This document shows, piece after piece, positions 24,790 to 33,548 of a stretch of 64,000 nucleotides of DNA. The translations under genes and the position numbers were made by a program. The notes under the pieces were generated by a model. The model saw nothing but the letters and a program-made list of their open reading frames with translations, was not told the DNA's origin and made no database searches. Source of the stretch: Bacteroidota bacterium (GTDB lineage: Bacteria > Bacteroidota > Ignavibacteria > Palsa-1295); assembly GCA_021324735.1 (NCBI GenBank), contig JAJPIO010000009.1, forward strand, positions 186,001 through 250,000, read 5' to 3'. Every line of letters begins with the position of its first letter. Positions within the stretch are counted from its first letter, which is position 1.

Positions 24790-27075
24790 CTAAAGAACCC
24801 TAAGGTTTGCAAACTTCAGCATGAGGTTCTTGCGTCCGAATTTAGGGAATTCAACAGTTGCTTTTGCTTTGTCACCGTTTCCAGCGACCTCAATAATACG
24901 TCCTTCGCCGAATGTTTCGTGAAAAACACGAGTGCCGCGTTTAAGTCCGGACGCATCTTCGATCTGAGAGTAGTTGGTGTCAGATTCATCATAGAAGGTC
25001 CGCTCTACTGTCCGTTCGCGCCGCTTGCGAGCGAAGGTACGACCATTTATAACCGGCGAACCTGAAAGCAGATGAGAAACATCGTTGGCTCGTTCAGAAT
25101 AGGACTCACGGATCCGTGGCTTAGTGCCAAAGCTCGTAACATGTTCGGTCGCACCGGAGCGCTCAATTTCCTCAATAAACCGCGAAGGCATCATGCGTTG
25201 CATTTCGCCAAAGCGAAGCCGCTCGAGCGTATAGTACACAAAGCATTTGCGCATTGCACGGGTAATTCCGACATAAAAGAGGCGCCGTTCTTCTTCCAAG
25301 TCACCTGGACTGCTCGAGCCGATCGGTTGGCTCGGGAATAAACCATCCTCTAACCCAGTGATTGCAACGATTGGAAATTCAAGCCCCTTCGCTGCATGAA
25401 GGGTCATGAGAGTTACGACGTTCTTCGTACCATCAACTTGATCTATTTCGCTAACCAATGAGATCTCTTCCAGGAAGGACTCCAACGTTGCGTCGGGCTT
25501 TTCGTGGAAATAGTCTGTAATGGCAGAAAGAAATTCCTGGATATTCTCGCGCCGCCCGAGTGCCTCCATGGTATTCTCGAGCTTTAGCTCCTGGAGGATA
25601 TTCGTTTCGTCAATGAGCGCGCGAAGAAGCTCTCCCGGAGACATTTTATCACGCATTGCGGCATACTTATGAATGAGGCGAGTAAACTCCTTAATGCGTT
25701 GAACTGCCCGGCTCTGGACCGTACCGATAAAATCAATTGCATCAAGCGCTTCCATCAGGCCTTTGTCGTGGTCTCGTGCATAAAGAGCAATGTGCTCCAT
25801 TGTGGTAGCGCCAATACCTCGTGGCGGATAATTTATTACCCGCAGCAAGCTTTCAGAATCGTTTGGATTAACAAGAAGACGGACATAGGCCAACACGTCC
25901 TTGATTTCCTTACGTTTATAGAAGGCCGTACCTCCAATAATGGTGTAAGGAATTCCTTGCCGTCGCAATCCATCTTCGATTGCGCGGCTTTGTGCATTCG
26001 TACGATAGAGAACGGCAAAGTCCTTTAAATCCAGCTTGGATTTACGGATCTCTTCCTCGATCATTCGCACGACGGCATTTGCTTCATCGCGCTCATCGAG
26101 GCATTGTGTGATTTTTACCGGCTCTCCTTTAACGTTTTCCGTAAAGAGCGTTTTAGGAATTTGGCTCTTATTGTTCTTTATAAGCTCGTCCGCTGCAGCC
26201 AGGATGGATTTGGTCGAGCGGTAATTTTGCTCGAGCCGAAATGTTTTTGCGTCTGGGTAATCGCGCTCGAAATCGAGAATATTGCTGATATCAGCTCCGC
26301 GAAACGCATAGATCGACTGTGCGTCATCGCCAACGACCGTCAGATTCTTATACTTTCCGGCGAGCCGTTTTATGATCGCATATTGAGCTCGATTCGTATC
26401 CTGATACTCGTCTACAAGAATAAACCGAAACTTCTGTTGATAATAATCGAGCGTCTCAGGATTCCGATCGACCAACTCGATGGTCTTTAATAACAGATCA
26501 TCGAAATCCATTGCGTTCGCCATCTTAAGCGCTTGAGTATACGCTGGGTAGATCTTTCCAACTTGCTCGGCAAAGGGGTCGCGAGCAAGACGCTCATACT
26601 CAGTCGGTGAAATAAGCTGGTTTTTTGCACTCGAAATCCGAGAACGGACTGCATTCGGATTAAATTGGTCCTTCGATATGGAAAGCGCATTCATAACCTG
26701 CTTGATCGCTCCAAGCGAGTCTTCACTGTCATAGATCGTGAAACTCGATGTGTAGCCAATCTCCTTCGCGTGACGCCGAAGAATGCGAGCGAAGATAGAA
26801 TGGAACGTGCCCATCCACAGGTCACGGGCGAGTTCAGAGGAGCCATTGGTGCTCATGGCCGAAATACGCTCCTTCATTTCATTTGCGGCCTTATTAGTAA
26901 AGGTGAGGGCCAGAATCTCCCACGGACGAACGCCGCTCTCGATGAGCATGGCAATTCGATGTGTAAGCACGCGTGTTTTTCCAGAACCGGCCCCGGCTAC
27001 TATCATTACCGGACCGTTCATGTGAGAGACGGCTTCACGCTGCGCTGGATTTAGTCCAGCCAGAAGATTCGACAT
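24790..27075 (-). CDS. pcrA: UvrD/PcrA superfamily 1 DNA helicase
   Basis: 761 residues, full length. Motifs: Q motif LNPAQREAV (8-16), Walker A GAGSGKT (28-34), motif II DEYQDTN, GDDAQSIYAFRGA (motif III), LEQNYRST (motif IV), TLHAAKGLEFP (motif V) and FYVGITRA (motif VI). These are diagnostic for PcrA/UvrD/Rep 3'-5' helicases acting in repair and replication restart. The C-terminal ~80 residues include the RGTRVFHETFGEGRI Tudor-like end typical of PcrA, which contacts RNA polymerase. The gene stands alone and is divergent from the small gene at 27306. Confidence 0.95.
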   Translation of the reverse strand: MSNLLAGLNPAQREAVSHMNGPVMIVAGAGSGKTRVLTHRIAMLIESGVRPWEILALTFTNKAANEMKERISAMSTNGSSELARDLWMGTFHSIFARILRRHAKEIGYTSSFTIYDSEDSLGAIKQVMNALSISKDQFNPNAVRSRISSAKNQLISPTEYERLARDPFAEQVGKIYPAYTQALKMANAMDFDDLLLKTIELVDRNPETLDYYQQKFRFILVDEYQDTNRAQYAIIKRLAGKYKNLTVVGDDAQSIYAFRGADISNILDFERDYPDAKTFRLEQNYRSTKSILAAADELIKNNKSQIPKTLFTENVKGEPVKITQCLDERDEANAVVRMIEEEIRKSKLDLKDFAVLYRTNAQSRAIEDGLRRQGIPYTIIGGTAFYKRKEIKDVLAYVRLLVNPNDSESLLRVINYPPRGIGATTMEHIALYARDHDKGLMEALDAIDFIGTVQSRAVQRIKEFTRLIHKYAAMRDKMSPGELLRALIDETNILQELKLENTMEALGRRENIQEFLSAITDYFHEKPDATLESFLEEISLVSEIDQVDGTKNVVTLMTLHAAKGLEFPIVAITGLEDGLFPSQPIGSSSPGDLEEERRLFYVGITRAMRKCFVYYTLERLRFGEMQRMMPSRFIEEIERSGATEHVTSFGTKPRIRESYSERANDVSHLLSGSPVINGRTFARKRRERTVERTFYDESDTNYSQIEDASGLKRGTRVFHETFGEGRIIEVAGNGDKAKATVEFPKFGRKNLMLKFANLRVL

Positions 27076-27305
27076 ACAATCCTAATTTAACCTACGATTA
27101 TGAATTAGAAGGCGGAGGGCAAACTCCTCAAGCAAGAACAACCCCACCCTCAAAGACATCCACGAAAATACGATAAAGACAATGATTTTTTCTGAACCGT
27201 AGTAGAAATTTACTGCGCGTACAAGATTTATTATTATCTTGCTGCCGCCCTCAGAAAAACCATCTGCTAGTTCGTACGGTTGTTTTTCCGTCCGTACACA
27301 ATCAT

Positions 27306-27578
27306 ATGACCCCGCAAGAATCCGCATCCATCAATACCGGGAATGCGCCGGAAACGGTGTCGACCAACGGGCGCGCCGGTATCGATCGCGCATTCGATGT
27401 AATACGCAACCACACGGTCCATACGAAGGGCTACGTCCTTACCGCACTCAAACTGATAGAAGAATTTGGAACGGCCGCGGATAAGGCAATGCTGAATGAC
27501 CTGCTTCAAGAAAAGAATCAAGGGATGAACGTGGCCATATCGGAGCCTCCTAAACGCAAACCCACAAAGCGCAAATAG
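27306..27578 (+). CDS. Small protein of unknown function (90 residues)
   Basis: Not recognised. A disordered N-terminus (MTPQESASINTGNAPET) is followed by a likely three-helix core (AFDVIRNHTVHTKGYVLTAL, then EEFGTAADKAMLNDLLQ) and a basic tail KPTKRK. No Cys, no membrane segment. The 230 nt upstream are shared with the divergent helicase gene and hold no other gene. It converges on lptC with only 2 nt between the stops, so it has no room for a terminator. Confidence 0.5.
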   Translation: MTPQESASINTGNAPETVSTNGRAGIDRAFDVIRNHTVHTKGYVLTALKLIEEFGTAADKAMLNDLLQEKNQGMNVAISEPPKRKPTKRK

Positions 27579-27580
27579 CG

Positions 27581-28252
27581 CTATTTCTTCTTCGATAACG
27601 TATCAAAAGCAGAAGGCCTGCCAAGCGCCGATGGGCTTACGGCCCCAGCACCTGGAACCGATGGTGTCTGCGGTTTTAATGTGGGCTCTCCGTTACTACC
27701 CCGTGTTTGCAGGCTTCCCGATGGGGCGACAATGATCGGATGCATAATATGATAATGCTCTAAATTTTGATCGCTCTCGAATCCGAGGCCATCCGTTATG
27801 CGCCCTGACTTTTCAACGATATGAACTCGCGCATCGGAGTTAAGGGTCTGCTCGTGATTGCTCCAATGAAGTGAATCGGTATCGACGGTAGTGCCGGAAT
27901 CACTAACGATGTGGACATTGCCATAAGCGGTCATATCATTAGTGTTCGCGTTCACTTGCGCACGTTGTGACGTAAGCACACTCGAGTGCTTGCCGTCCCG
28001 ATTGTAAAAATCGACTTTTACGCCACTATCGAGCCAAGTATATCGCTTTACGTCGAATTGCTGAATGCGGCCAGCATGTAAAATGGCTCGCAGCATTCCG
28101 CCGGAAGAGAAGTTCATCGAAGTATTATAGCTGATCTGCGACGGCTTATCGGTACCCAGAGGAGGACCTTTTGCTGTACTCGGTTCAACCTTCGGACTCT
28201 CCTGGCATCCGAAAAAGATAATAGCGATCACAACGAAGGACCATTTCCTCAT
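27581..28252 (-). CDS. lptC: LptC-like LPS export protein (lipoprotein form)
   Basis: 223 residues. A lipoprotein signal ends in FFGC with C16 as the lipidation site. Residues 60-170 have the repeating beta-jellyroll pattern of LptC/OstA-type proteins: GVKVDFYNRDGKHSSVLTSQ, MTAYGNVHIVSDSG and TLNSDARVHIV. The Pro/Ser-rich C-terminal ~45 residues look disordered. LptC bridges the inner-membrane LPS ABC transporter to LptA; here it is fed by Kdo genes (kdsA-kdsD-lptC, each overlapping by 4 nt), a layout known in other Gram-negative bacteria. It being a lipoprotein rather than having a TM anchor is common in this part of the tree. Confidence 0.82.
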   Translation of the reverse strand: MRKWSFVVIAIIFFGCQESPKVEPSTAKGPPLGTDKPSQISYNTSMNFSSGGMLRAILHAGRIQQFDVKRYTWLDSGVKVDFYNRDGKHSSVLTSQRAQVNANTNDMTAYGNVHIVSDSGTTVDTDSLHWSNHEQTLNSDARVHIVEKSGRITDGLGFESDQNLEHYHIMHPIIVAPSGSLQTRGSNGEPTLKPQTPSVPGAGAVSPSALGRPSAFDTLSKKK

Positions 28253-29241
28253 CCGCTGATCCCTGCCTTCACAATATCGTGCATGTGAATGATCCCTTCG
28301 AGGATGCCTTCCGAATTAACAACAAGAAGCTGCATCACTTTCGGTGTTTTATCTTCCATTTGACGGAGCGCCTCCATGGCAAGCGTACCCGAAGCGATCG
28401 TGCGTGGGTTGGGCGACATAAGGTCTTTAGCGCAAACCGTGTGGGTATCGACGGATCCGTGCGATTCGAAGTACCTGCGCAAGTCCCCATCTGTAATGAT
28501 GCCGACGAGGCGGCCATTGGATTCAACCGCGGTAGCACCGAAACGCTTCCGTGACATTTCCATCATGACTTGATTCATGGTCGCGGTCTCTGGTACGCAG
28601 GGGACGGCAGATCCATGCGCCATTAGATCGTTAACGGAAAAGTTAAGTTTTTTCCCCAGTGCACCAGCGGGATGAAGACGTGCAAAATCAGCACTGCTAA
28701 AATTTCTCTCTTGCAGAAGAGCAATTGCGAGTGCATCTCCAAGCACAAGCATAGCTGTGGTAGATGCTGTAGGTGCAAGATCGTGAGGGCAAGCTTCTTC
28801 GTCGCAATGGACGAGCAGAATAGCTCCTCCTGAATCGCTGGCCGTTTCCGTTAATTTCGATTCTGGCGAACAAGTGATAGCGACGATCGGAACACCAATG
28901 CGCCGCAACGCAGGAAGAAGAATTAGTAACTCATCGGATGCCCCGCTTTTACTAAGAACGATCACTACGTCCTCTTTTTGAACCATACCCACATCGCCGT
29001 GGGCGGCTTCGGCCGGGTGGAGGAAGAATGCCGGTGTGCCCGTGGAAGCCAATGTGGAAGCGATTTTATTCGCAATATGCCCAGACTTACCAATGCCAGT
29101 GATGATGATTCTCCCGGTCGATCTCAACAGCAATGAGCTGGCACGCTCGAACGCTGTCTCATCAAGCTTATCTATTGTTGCACGGATAGCTCTTTGCTCG
29201 ACCTCGAAAGTTTTTTGGGCGCTTTGAATGACGTCGCTCAT
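28249..29241 (-). CDS. kdsD: Arabinose-5-phosphate isomerase (KpsF/GutQ family)
   Basis: 330 residues. An N-terminal SIS domain holds GIGKSGHIANKIASTLAST (near 49-67) and FFLHPAEAAHGDVGM, with SKSGASDEL, the sugar-phosphate site. Two CBS repeats follow (near 205-325): TATMNQVMMEMSRKRFGAT and ASGTLAMEALRQMEDKT. The enzyme converts ribulose-5-phosphate to arabinose-5-phosphate, the first step to Kdo. It overlaps kdsA upstream and lptC downstream by 4 nt, so the three are made together. Confidence 0.95.
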   Translation of the reverse strand: MSDVIQSAQKTFEVEQRAIRATIDKLDETAFERASSLLLRSTGRIIITGIGKSGHIANKIASTLASTGTPAFFLHPAEAAHGDVGMVQKEDVVIVLSKSGASDELLILLPALRRIGVPIVAITCSPESKLTETASDSGGAILLVHCDEEACPHDLAPTASTTAMLVLGDALAIALLQERNFSSADFARLHPAGALGKKLNFSVNDLMAHGSAVPCVPETATMNQVMMEMSRKRFGATAVESNGRLVGIITDGDLRRYFESHGSVDTHTVCAKDLMSPNPRTIASGTLAMEALRQMEDKTPKVMQLLVVNSEGILEGIIHMHDIVKAGISG

Positions 29242-30080
29242 TTAACCTCCACAGTTAAGGCGTCACGTATTCGCAACAGGTTTTCGAGCAACGCTTCAAG
29301 ATCGGCGAGCGGTAATTGAGAGTCCTTATCGCTCTTTGCCTCCTGCGGATTCGGATGCGTTTCAAGAAATAGTCCGTCAATTCCAATAGCCATAGCGGCG
29401 CGGGCAAGTGGTGCAATAAATGCACGATTACCACTACTTTCTCCGTTTTGGCTTGGACGCTGCACGGAATGCGTCGCGTCATAGATCACGGGCGCTCCAA
29501 ACTCGTGCATCGTAACGAGCGAACGGAAATCGACAACAAGATCGCCGTATCCGAAGAATGTGCCGCGTTCGCAAAGCAGGACGCGGTTATTACCAGTCGC
29601 TTCTACTTTCGCCTTGGCGAAGCGCATGTCGCCCGGAGCCATGAACTGGCCTTTCTTGATCTGAACGGCTCGCTTCGTATTGCCTGCAGCTTGAAGAAGT
29701 TCGGTTTGCCGAGAAAGGAATGCTGGTATTTGCAACACATCGCAAACCTCGGCTGCTATCTCTACTTCTTCAAGAGTATGAACGTCGCTTAGCACTGGAA
29801 GGTCGTAATCCTGGCGGATCGTACTCAATAACGACAGTGCGGCGTGAATCCCTATTCCAGTAAAACTTGCGCCGCTCGTTCGGTTTGCCTTCGTATACGA
29901 TGATTTGAATACAAAATCGATCGGCAGTTTCGATTGAAGATGAACGAGCTTCTCGGCGACCGTACGAAGTATGCGCTCGTTTTCGATAACACAGGGCCCG
30001 GCTATAACGGCCAGGCGGTCGTTTCGGCCAAACGAGGCACTTCGGGAGCCAGATGGGGATGCGACTGATACGGAGTTCAC
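29238..30080 (-). CDS. kdsA: 3-deoxy-8-phosphooctulonate synthase
   Basis: 280 residues, usual length. Signatures: AGPCVIEN (26-33), FKSSYTKANRTS, VLSDVHTLEE, ILQIPAFLSRQTELL-type segment (LQIPAFLSRQTELLQAA), KKGQFMAP, and ERGTFFGYGDLVVDF. The enzyme condenses phosphoenolpyruvate with arabinose-5-phosphate. A Cys next to the N-terminal motif (AGPC) is present in both metal-dependent and -independent forms, so I do not call the metal class. First of the Kdo gene set; 66 nt after the RNA methyltransferase gene. Confidence 0.96.
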   Translation of the reverse strand: MNSVSVASPSGSRSASFGRNDRLAVIAGPCVIENERILRTVAEKLVHLQSKLPIDFVFKSSYTKANRTSGASFTGIGIHAALSLLSTIRQDYDLPVLSDVHTLEEVEIAAEVCDVLQIPAFLSRQTELLQAAGNTKRAVQIKKGQFMAPGDMRFAKAKVEATGNNRVLLCERGTFFGYGDLVVDFRSLVTMHEFGAPVIYDATHSVQRPSQNGESSGNRAFIAPLARAAMAIGIDGLFLETHPNPQEAKSDKDSQLPLADLEALLENLLRIRDALTVEVK

Positions 30081-30146
30081 TCTCGAACAGGTCTAATGTA
30101 GCCGGTCTTAACAGGTAAGACGCAAAATTAGGTCGCCCGACGGCGC

Positions 30147-30920
30147 TTAGCCCCGGCGCCGAGCTTCAGAGAGAATGATCGCAGCACTGGAAGCGACGTT
30201 CAGTGATTCTCCGGTGCCAAATCGAGGAATAATAATGCGCTGGTCCGCTATTTTTAACAATTCCTCGCTAATTCCTCGAGCTTCACTTCCCAGTAGTATT
30301 ACGCATTTCCCACGAAAATCAAACTCATAAATAGACTTGGATGAGTGAGAAAGCGTGGTAGCTATGATCTGCCACGTCTCCTTTTTCAACTCTAAAAGGC
30401 TCTCTCGTAAGTTCACATTGGATTCCGCAGAGACTTCGAAAATGGCACCTTGCGTACTTCTTACGACTTTAGGCGCGTACACATCGGCTGTCCCTTCTCC
30501 TAATAGAATAGTCTGAATGCCAAACCATGCTGCTGTCCGAAGGATGGTACCGACATTGCCGGGATCTTGTATGGCATCGAGTGCAAGTATAATATTGCTC
30601 TTACGCTTCGTTGGGGGAGGGATCTTAAGCACCGCGAAAATACCCTGCGGCTCTTCCGTGTCGGAAATTCTATTCGCTAATTTGCTGGAGAGGGAATAGA
30701 CCTTAATTCCTGCCGCCTGAGCACGCTCTATAAGTCGAGTGTATTCTTCGCTTGCTGTAGCCGTAACGGCGCAAAAAGAAAAAAGCAAAGGCGCCTTTTC
30801 AAGAGCTACTTCTAGGAGATGGGGACCTTCGATAACAAATTCGCCATGCTCACGCCGCGATCGAGCGCTACGCAGTAACTCTCGAATGTATTTCGATTGT
30901 TGTTCGGTAAGGGGCGTCAT
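30147..30920 (-). CDS. TrmH/SpoU family RNA 2'-O-methyltransferase
   Basis: 257 residues. An N-terminal substrate-binding L30e-like domain (RELLRSARSRREHGEFVIEG) and the SPOUT catalytic domain: LDAIQDPGNVGTILRTA (motif 1), ILLGSEARGISEELL (motif 2), IIIPRFGTGESLNVASSAAI (motif 3). The knotted fold binds SAM and methylates a ribose 2'-O in rRNA or tRNA; the target is not predictable. It follows sdhD by 67 nt, all of which is a repeat-built hairpin. Confidence 0.92.
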   Translation of the reverse strand: MTPLTEQQSKYIRELLRSARSRREHGEFVIEGPHLLEVALEKAPLLFSFCAVTATASEEYTRLIERAQAAGIKVYSLSSKLANRISDTEEPQGIFAVLKIPPPTKRKSNIILALDAIQDPGNVGTILRTAAWFGIQTILLGEGTADVYAPKVVRSTQGAIFEVSAESNVNLRESLLELKKETWQIIATTLSHSSKSIYEFDFRGKCVILLGSEARGISEELLKIADQRIIIPRFGTGESLNVASSAAIILSEARRRG

Positions 30921-30921
30921 T

Positions 30922-30987
30922 GTAACGAGCGATGAGCAACGAGTAACGAGTGTGATCGCTCACTGCTCGTTACTCATACTGTTACAT
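30922..30987. repeat. Heptad repeats forming a hairpin between sdhD and the RNA methyltransferase
   Basis: The whole gap consists of 7-nt units: AACGAGC, GATGAGC, AACGAGT, AACGAGT, then in the other orientation CTCACTG, CTCGTTA, CTCATAC. The ends TGTAAC (30922-30927) and GTTACA (30982-30987) pair. It could act as a partial terminator or attenuator, but no T-run follows on either strand. Confidence 0.5.
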
Positions 30988-31395
30988 TTATGGCTTAAGC
31001 GGGTCGAACGTGAGGATCGTATTCCAGCCGACCGCTACGAAAATGATACCGGCCACCAAAATAACTCCGAAGATCGACATGCCGACGAGCGGTTTCATCT
31101 TATAATCACGGACGATATTCCAAATGCCCTGAAGGCCGTGATACATACCGATCGTAATAAAGCCCAGATATATTCCTTTGAACCAGGGCGAAGAAAGGCG
31201 CGAAGCCGTTTCGCCATAATCGTGGCCGCTTACCGGGTTATAGTGCATTAAGATATAGTGTCCAACGGTAAGGATCACCAAGGCAAGACCGGTGATTCGC
31301 TGTAACCACCATGCGGGAGCGCCGCTGCGGCGTGAGCGTGAATAACTGCGGACCACTCGTTCGCTTCTTGTTTCGAATTGCTTAGTTGTATCCAT
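30988..31395 (-). CDS. sdhD: Succinate dehydrogenase membrane anchor subunit, SdhD type
   Basis: 135 residues with three membrane helices. The first helix carries QRITGLALVILTVGHYIL, whose R and H match the quinone/heme region of the SdhC/SdhD superfamily; a later HGLQGIWNIV is the second conserved His segment. Together with SdhC it would anchor the flavoprotein and iron-sulfur subunits and reach the quinone. The start codon overlaps the SdhC stop by 1 nt. The flavoprotein and iron-sulfur genes are not adjacent. Confidence 0.8.
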   Translation of the reverse strand: MDTTKQFETRSERVVRSYSRSRRSGAPAWWLQRITGLALVILTVGHYILMHYNPVSGHDYGETASRLSSPWFKGIYLGFITIGMYHGLQGIWNIVRDYKMKPLVGMSIFGVILVAGIIFVAVGWNTILTFDPLKP

Positions 31396-31802
31396 TATTT
31401 TGCGAACAGATCAGTGCTGAAAATGAGGAAAAACATGAGGACCACAACTGCGACACCGGTTACCCAGACAGCGCCGAGCAGCTTTTTATGATACTTTGCG
31501 CCATTGGCCAGATCGACCACTGCGATTCTAATTCCATTAAAGGCATGAAACATTACGAGCGCTCCGAGCAGCCATTCGCCGACTTTAAATGGAGGAGTCG
31601 TAAAGGTCTTCATTTCTTCAGCGAACGCGGCGCGGCCATGCGTTAGCGAAGAGAGGGCCCAAATGTGTATGAATAGATATGCTACGAGGCCAATACCGGT
31701 CAGGCGGTGGAGGATGTATGCCCAGGAGCCGGAATGACGGCGATACGCGAGTATCAGCTTGTTCCATGCACTGAACGGCTCGCGATAAGGTGTATATGAC
31801 AT
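31395..31802 (-). CDS. sdhC: Succinate dehydrogenase cytochrome b subunit, SdhC type
   Basis: 135 residues, three helices. The diagnostic SdhC sequence is WAYILHRLTGIGLVAYLFIH (27-46), with the HR-TG motif and the heme-ligand-type His in FIHIW; a second His is in FHAFNGIRIAV. N-terminus MSYTPYREPFSAW is cytoplasmic. It is the first of the sdhC-sdhD pair. Upstream is ftsX, 94 nt away, not sdhA or sdhB. Confidence 0.85.
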   Translation of the reverse strand: MSYTPYREPFSAWNKLILAYRRHSGSWAYILHRLTGIGLVAYLFIHIWALSSLTHGRAAFAEEMKTFTTPPFKVGEWLLGALVMFHAFNGIRIAVVDLANGAKYHKKLLGAVWVTGVAVVVLMFFLIFSTDLFAK

Positions 31803-31896
31803 GTTGTGGGATCGCCTTTTTTAAAGGGATTATAATTGCACGGCTCTAAACAAATACAAAGCGTGAAATTGTTGCCCCGAAATCGTTTGCTAAATT

Positions 31897-32757
31897 TCAG
31901 ATGGTTCGCGAGGGGTTTCTGTTGCTGCCAAGCGCTCCGGCAGTAGCGATAAGAAGTCCGAGTGCAGCCAGGCAGAAAGTGCCAATAATTATCTCTTTCT
32001 TTGCAATGGAAATAGAAAACCCCGCATTTATTGCCAGAAGCTGCGAATGCACCACCAAAAGAAGGAGCGTAGCAATAATGCCGCCGAACACTCCTCCCAG
32101 GGAAGTAGCGATCAGTACCGGAGCTTTCGTGCTCCATGTTGATGCTCCGAGCAGTGCAAATGTATGAGTCGTATTCTTACGCAGTTCAACATTATGCCGT
32201 CCAGCGATGAGAGCGAAGAACAAAGCGGAGAGTATCATTAATGATCCAACAATGAGGGCAACTCTATCGAGCGCCCCGGCACGTTCTGTCATTGCAGCCA
32301 AAAGTGAAGTATTCGTCCGCACATCTTGAACGCCTTCAATAGCACGAAGAGCACTTTCAATACTGGCAGCGGATCCTACATCTGGCCTTGAAAGATATAC
32401 TTTCACGCTCGCCGGCAGCGGATTCATGCCGAGTACTCGCTCGACATTCTCTCCCGACGATGACGCGTAATCATTTAGAGCTTGTTCCTTTGAGATGAAT
32501 TCCACTCGTGATACTCCAGCCAGCGTCTTGATATTAGTATTTGCAATATTCTGCGCATCATTGGAAGAAAGGCCGGGATCGAAAAAGGCTTCAATGGCAA
32601 GGTTCGATCGCATTGCAGCAATTCCTTCATGCGCTTTCCAGGCCAGTAAGACAAATAATCCGCTAACAGCCAGCGCAACGCCGAGAGTCAGAACGCTCAT
32701 GAGCCATGAGGCCCACGAATGGCGCAAAAAACGAAGCGTTTCTTTAAGTACGAACAC
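31897..32757 (-). CDS. ftsX: FtsX-like cell-division ABC permease
   Basis: 286 residues with the FtsX layout: helix 1 near 20-40 (WASWLMSVLTLGVALAVSGL), a periplasmic domain (IEAFFDPGLSSNDAQN, then FISKEQALNDY and NPLPASVKVYL), and three C-terminal helices. These motifs are characteristic of FtsX. FtsEX directs peptidoglycan hydrolases at division. The ATPase gene ftsE is not next to it, which is unusual. It follows surE by 2 nt. Confidence 0.88.
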   Translation of the reverse strand: MFVLKETLRFLRHSWASWLMSVLTLGVALAVSGLFVLLAWKAHEGIAAMRSNLAIEAFFDPGLSSNDAQNIANTNIKTLAGVSRVEFISKEQALNDYASSSGENVERVLGMNPLPASVKVYLSRPDVGSAASIESALRAIEGVQDVRTNTSLLAAMTERAGALDRVALIVGSLMILSALFFALIAGRHNVELRKNTTHTFALLGASTWSTKAPVLIATSLGGVFGGIIATLLLLVVHSQLLAINAGFSISIAKKEIIIGTFCLAALGLLIATAGALGSNRNPSRTI

Positions 32758-32759
32758 GG

Positions 32760-33536
32760 TCAGAATTTTTTCGGCCAGGATGACCGAAGCTGTTCGAGGA
32801 ATCCGTAATTAGTAAGATCGTAATGGATCGGTGTTATGCTGATCCGGTTCTCTCGAATCGCAATATCATCAATATCTTCGTCAGTATCTTCTAAAATATA
32901 TTTTCCCTTCAGCCAGTAATAGGGGCGTTCCTGGGGGTCCATTCGTTTTTCAAACTCGTCTTCCCAATAGGATGCGCCCTGGCGTGTATAGGAAACGCCC
33001 CGAATCTCTGAAAGTGGTAGTGGCGGGACATTTACATTGAGCAATGTGCCGCGAGGGAGGCCAAGTCGCGCCACGTCAGGTGTAAAGTGCTTCATAAATT
33101 CGGCCGACGGGCGGAAATCCGCATTGGGATGATAGCTCGTTAGCGATACTGCCACGGCCGGGACGTCCAAAACGGTTGCTTCCGTTGCTGCGCTCACTGT
33201 TCCCGAATATATAATGTTAACTGCCGTATTGCGCCCGTGATTTATACCACTTACAACAATATCAGGTTTTGGCAAACCCACCTCATCGAGGAAAGTGCGT
33301 AATGCCAATTTTACACAATCGGCTGGAGTACCACTAACAGCGAAACCGAAAAAATCACCATTCTTGTGAAATTCCGTAACCCGTAACGGCAAGCTTACGG
33401 TGAGAGCATGCCCGACAGCGGACTGTTCGCCCAACGGCGCAATAACGATCACATCTCCGATTTCTCGCAACGAGAGGACCAATTCGTAGATGCCTCTCGA
33501 ATTGATGCCGTCATCGTTTGTTACCAGAATGTTCAA
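32760..33536 (-). CDS. surE: 5'/3'-nucleotidase SurE
   Basis: 258 residues. Metal-binding DD at 8-9 in LVTNDDGINSRG, Ser in APLGEQSAVGH, and Asn in VVSGINHGRNTAVNIIYSGT. TVSAATEATVLDVPAVAVSL is typical. SurE dephosphorylates nucleoside monophosphates and acts in stress survival. Full length and intact. It lies 12 nt after pta in the same direction. Confidence 0.95.
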   Translation of the reverse strand: MNILVTNDDGINSRGIYELVLSLREIGDVIVIAPLGEQSAVGHALTVSLPLRVTEFHKNGDFFGFAVSGTPADCVKLALRTFLDEVGLPKPDIVVSGINHGRNTAVNIIYSGTVSAATEATVLDVPAVAVSLTSYHPNADFRPSAEFMKHFTPDVARLGLPRGTLLNVNVPPLPLSEIRGVSYTRQGASYWEDEFEKRMDPQERPYYWLKGKYILEDTDEDIDDIAIRENRISITPIHYDLTNYGFLEQLRSSWPKKF

Positions 33537-33548
33537 TTTCTGCGCGTT

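Noticed and set aside
31395-31802. Idea that sdhC and sdhD are one gene broken by a frameshift
   Set aside because: Each has its own complete three-helix set and family motif, and the 1-nt stop/start overlap is a normal coupling.
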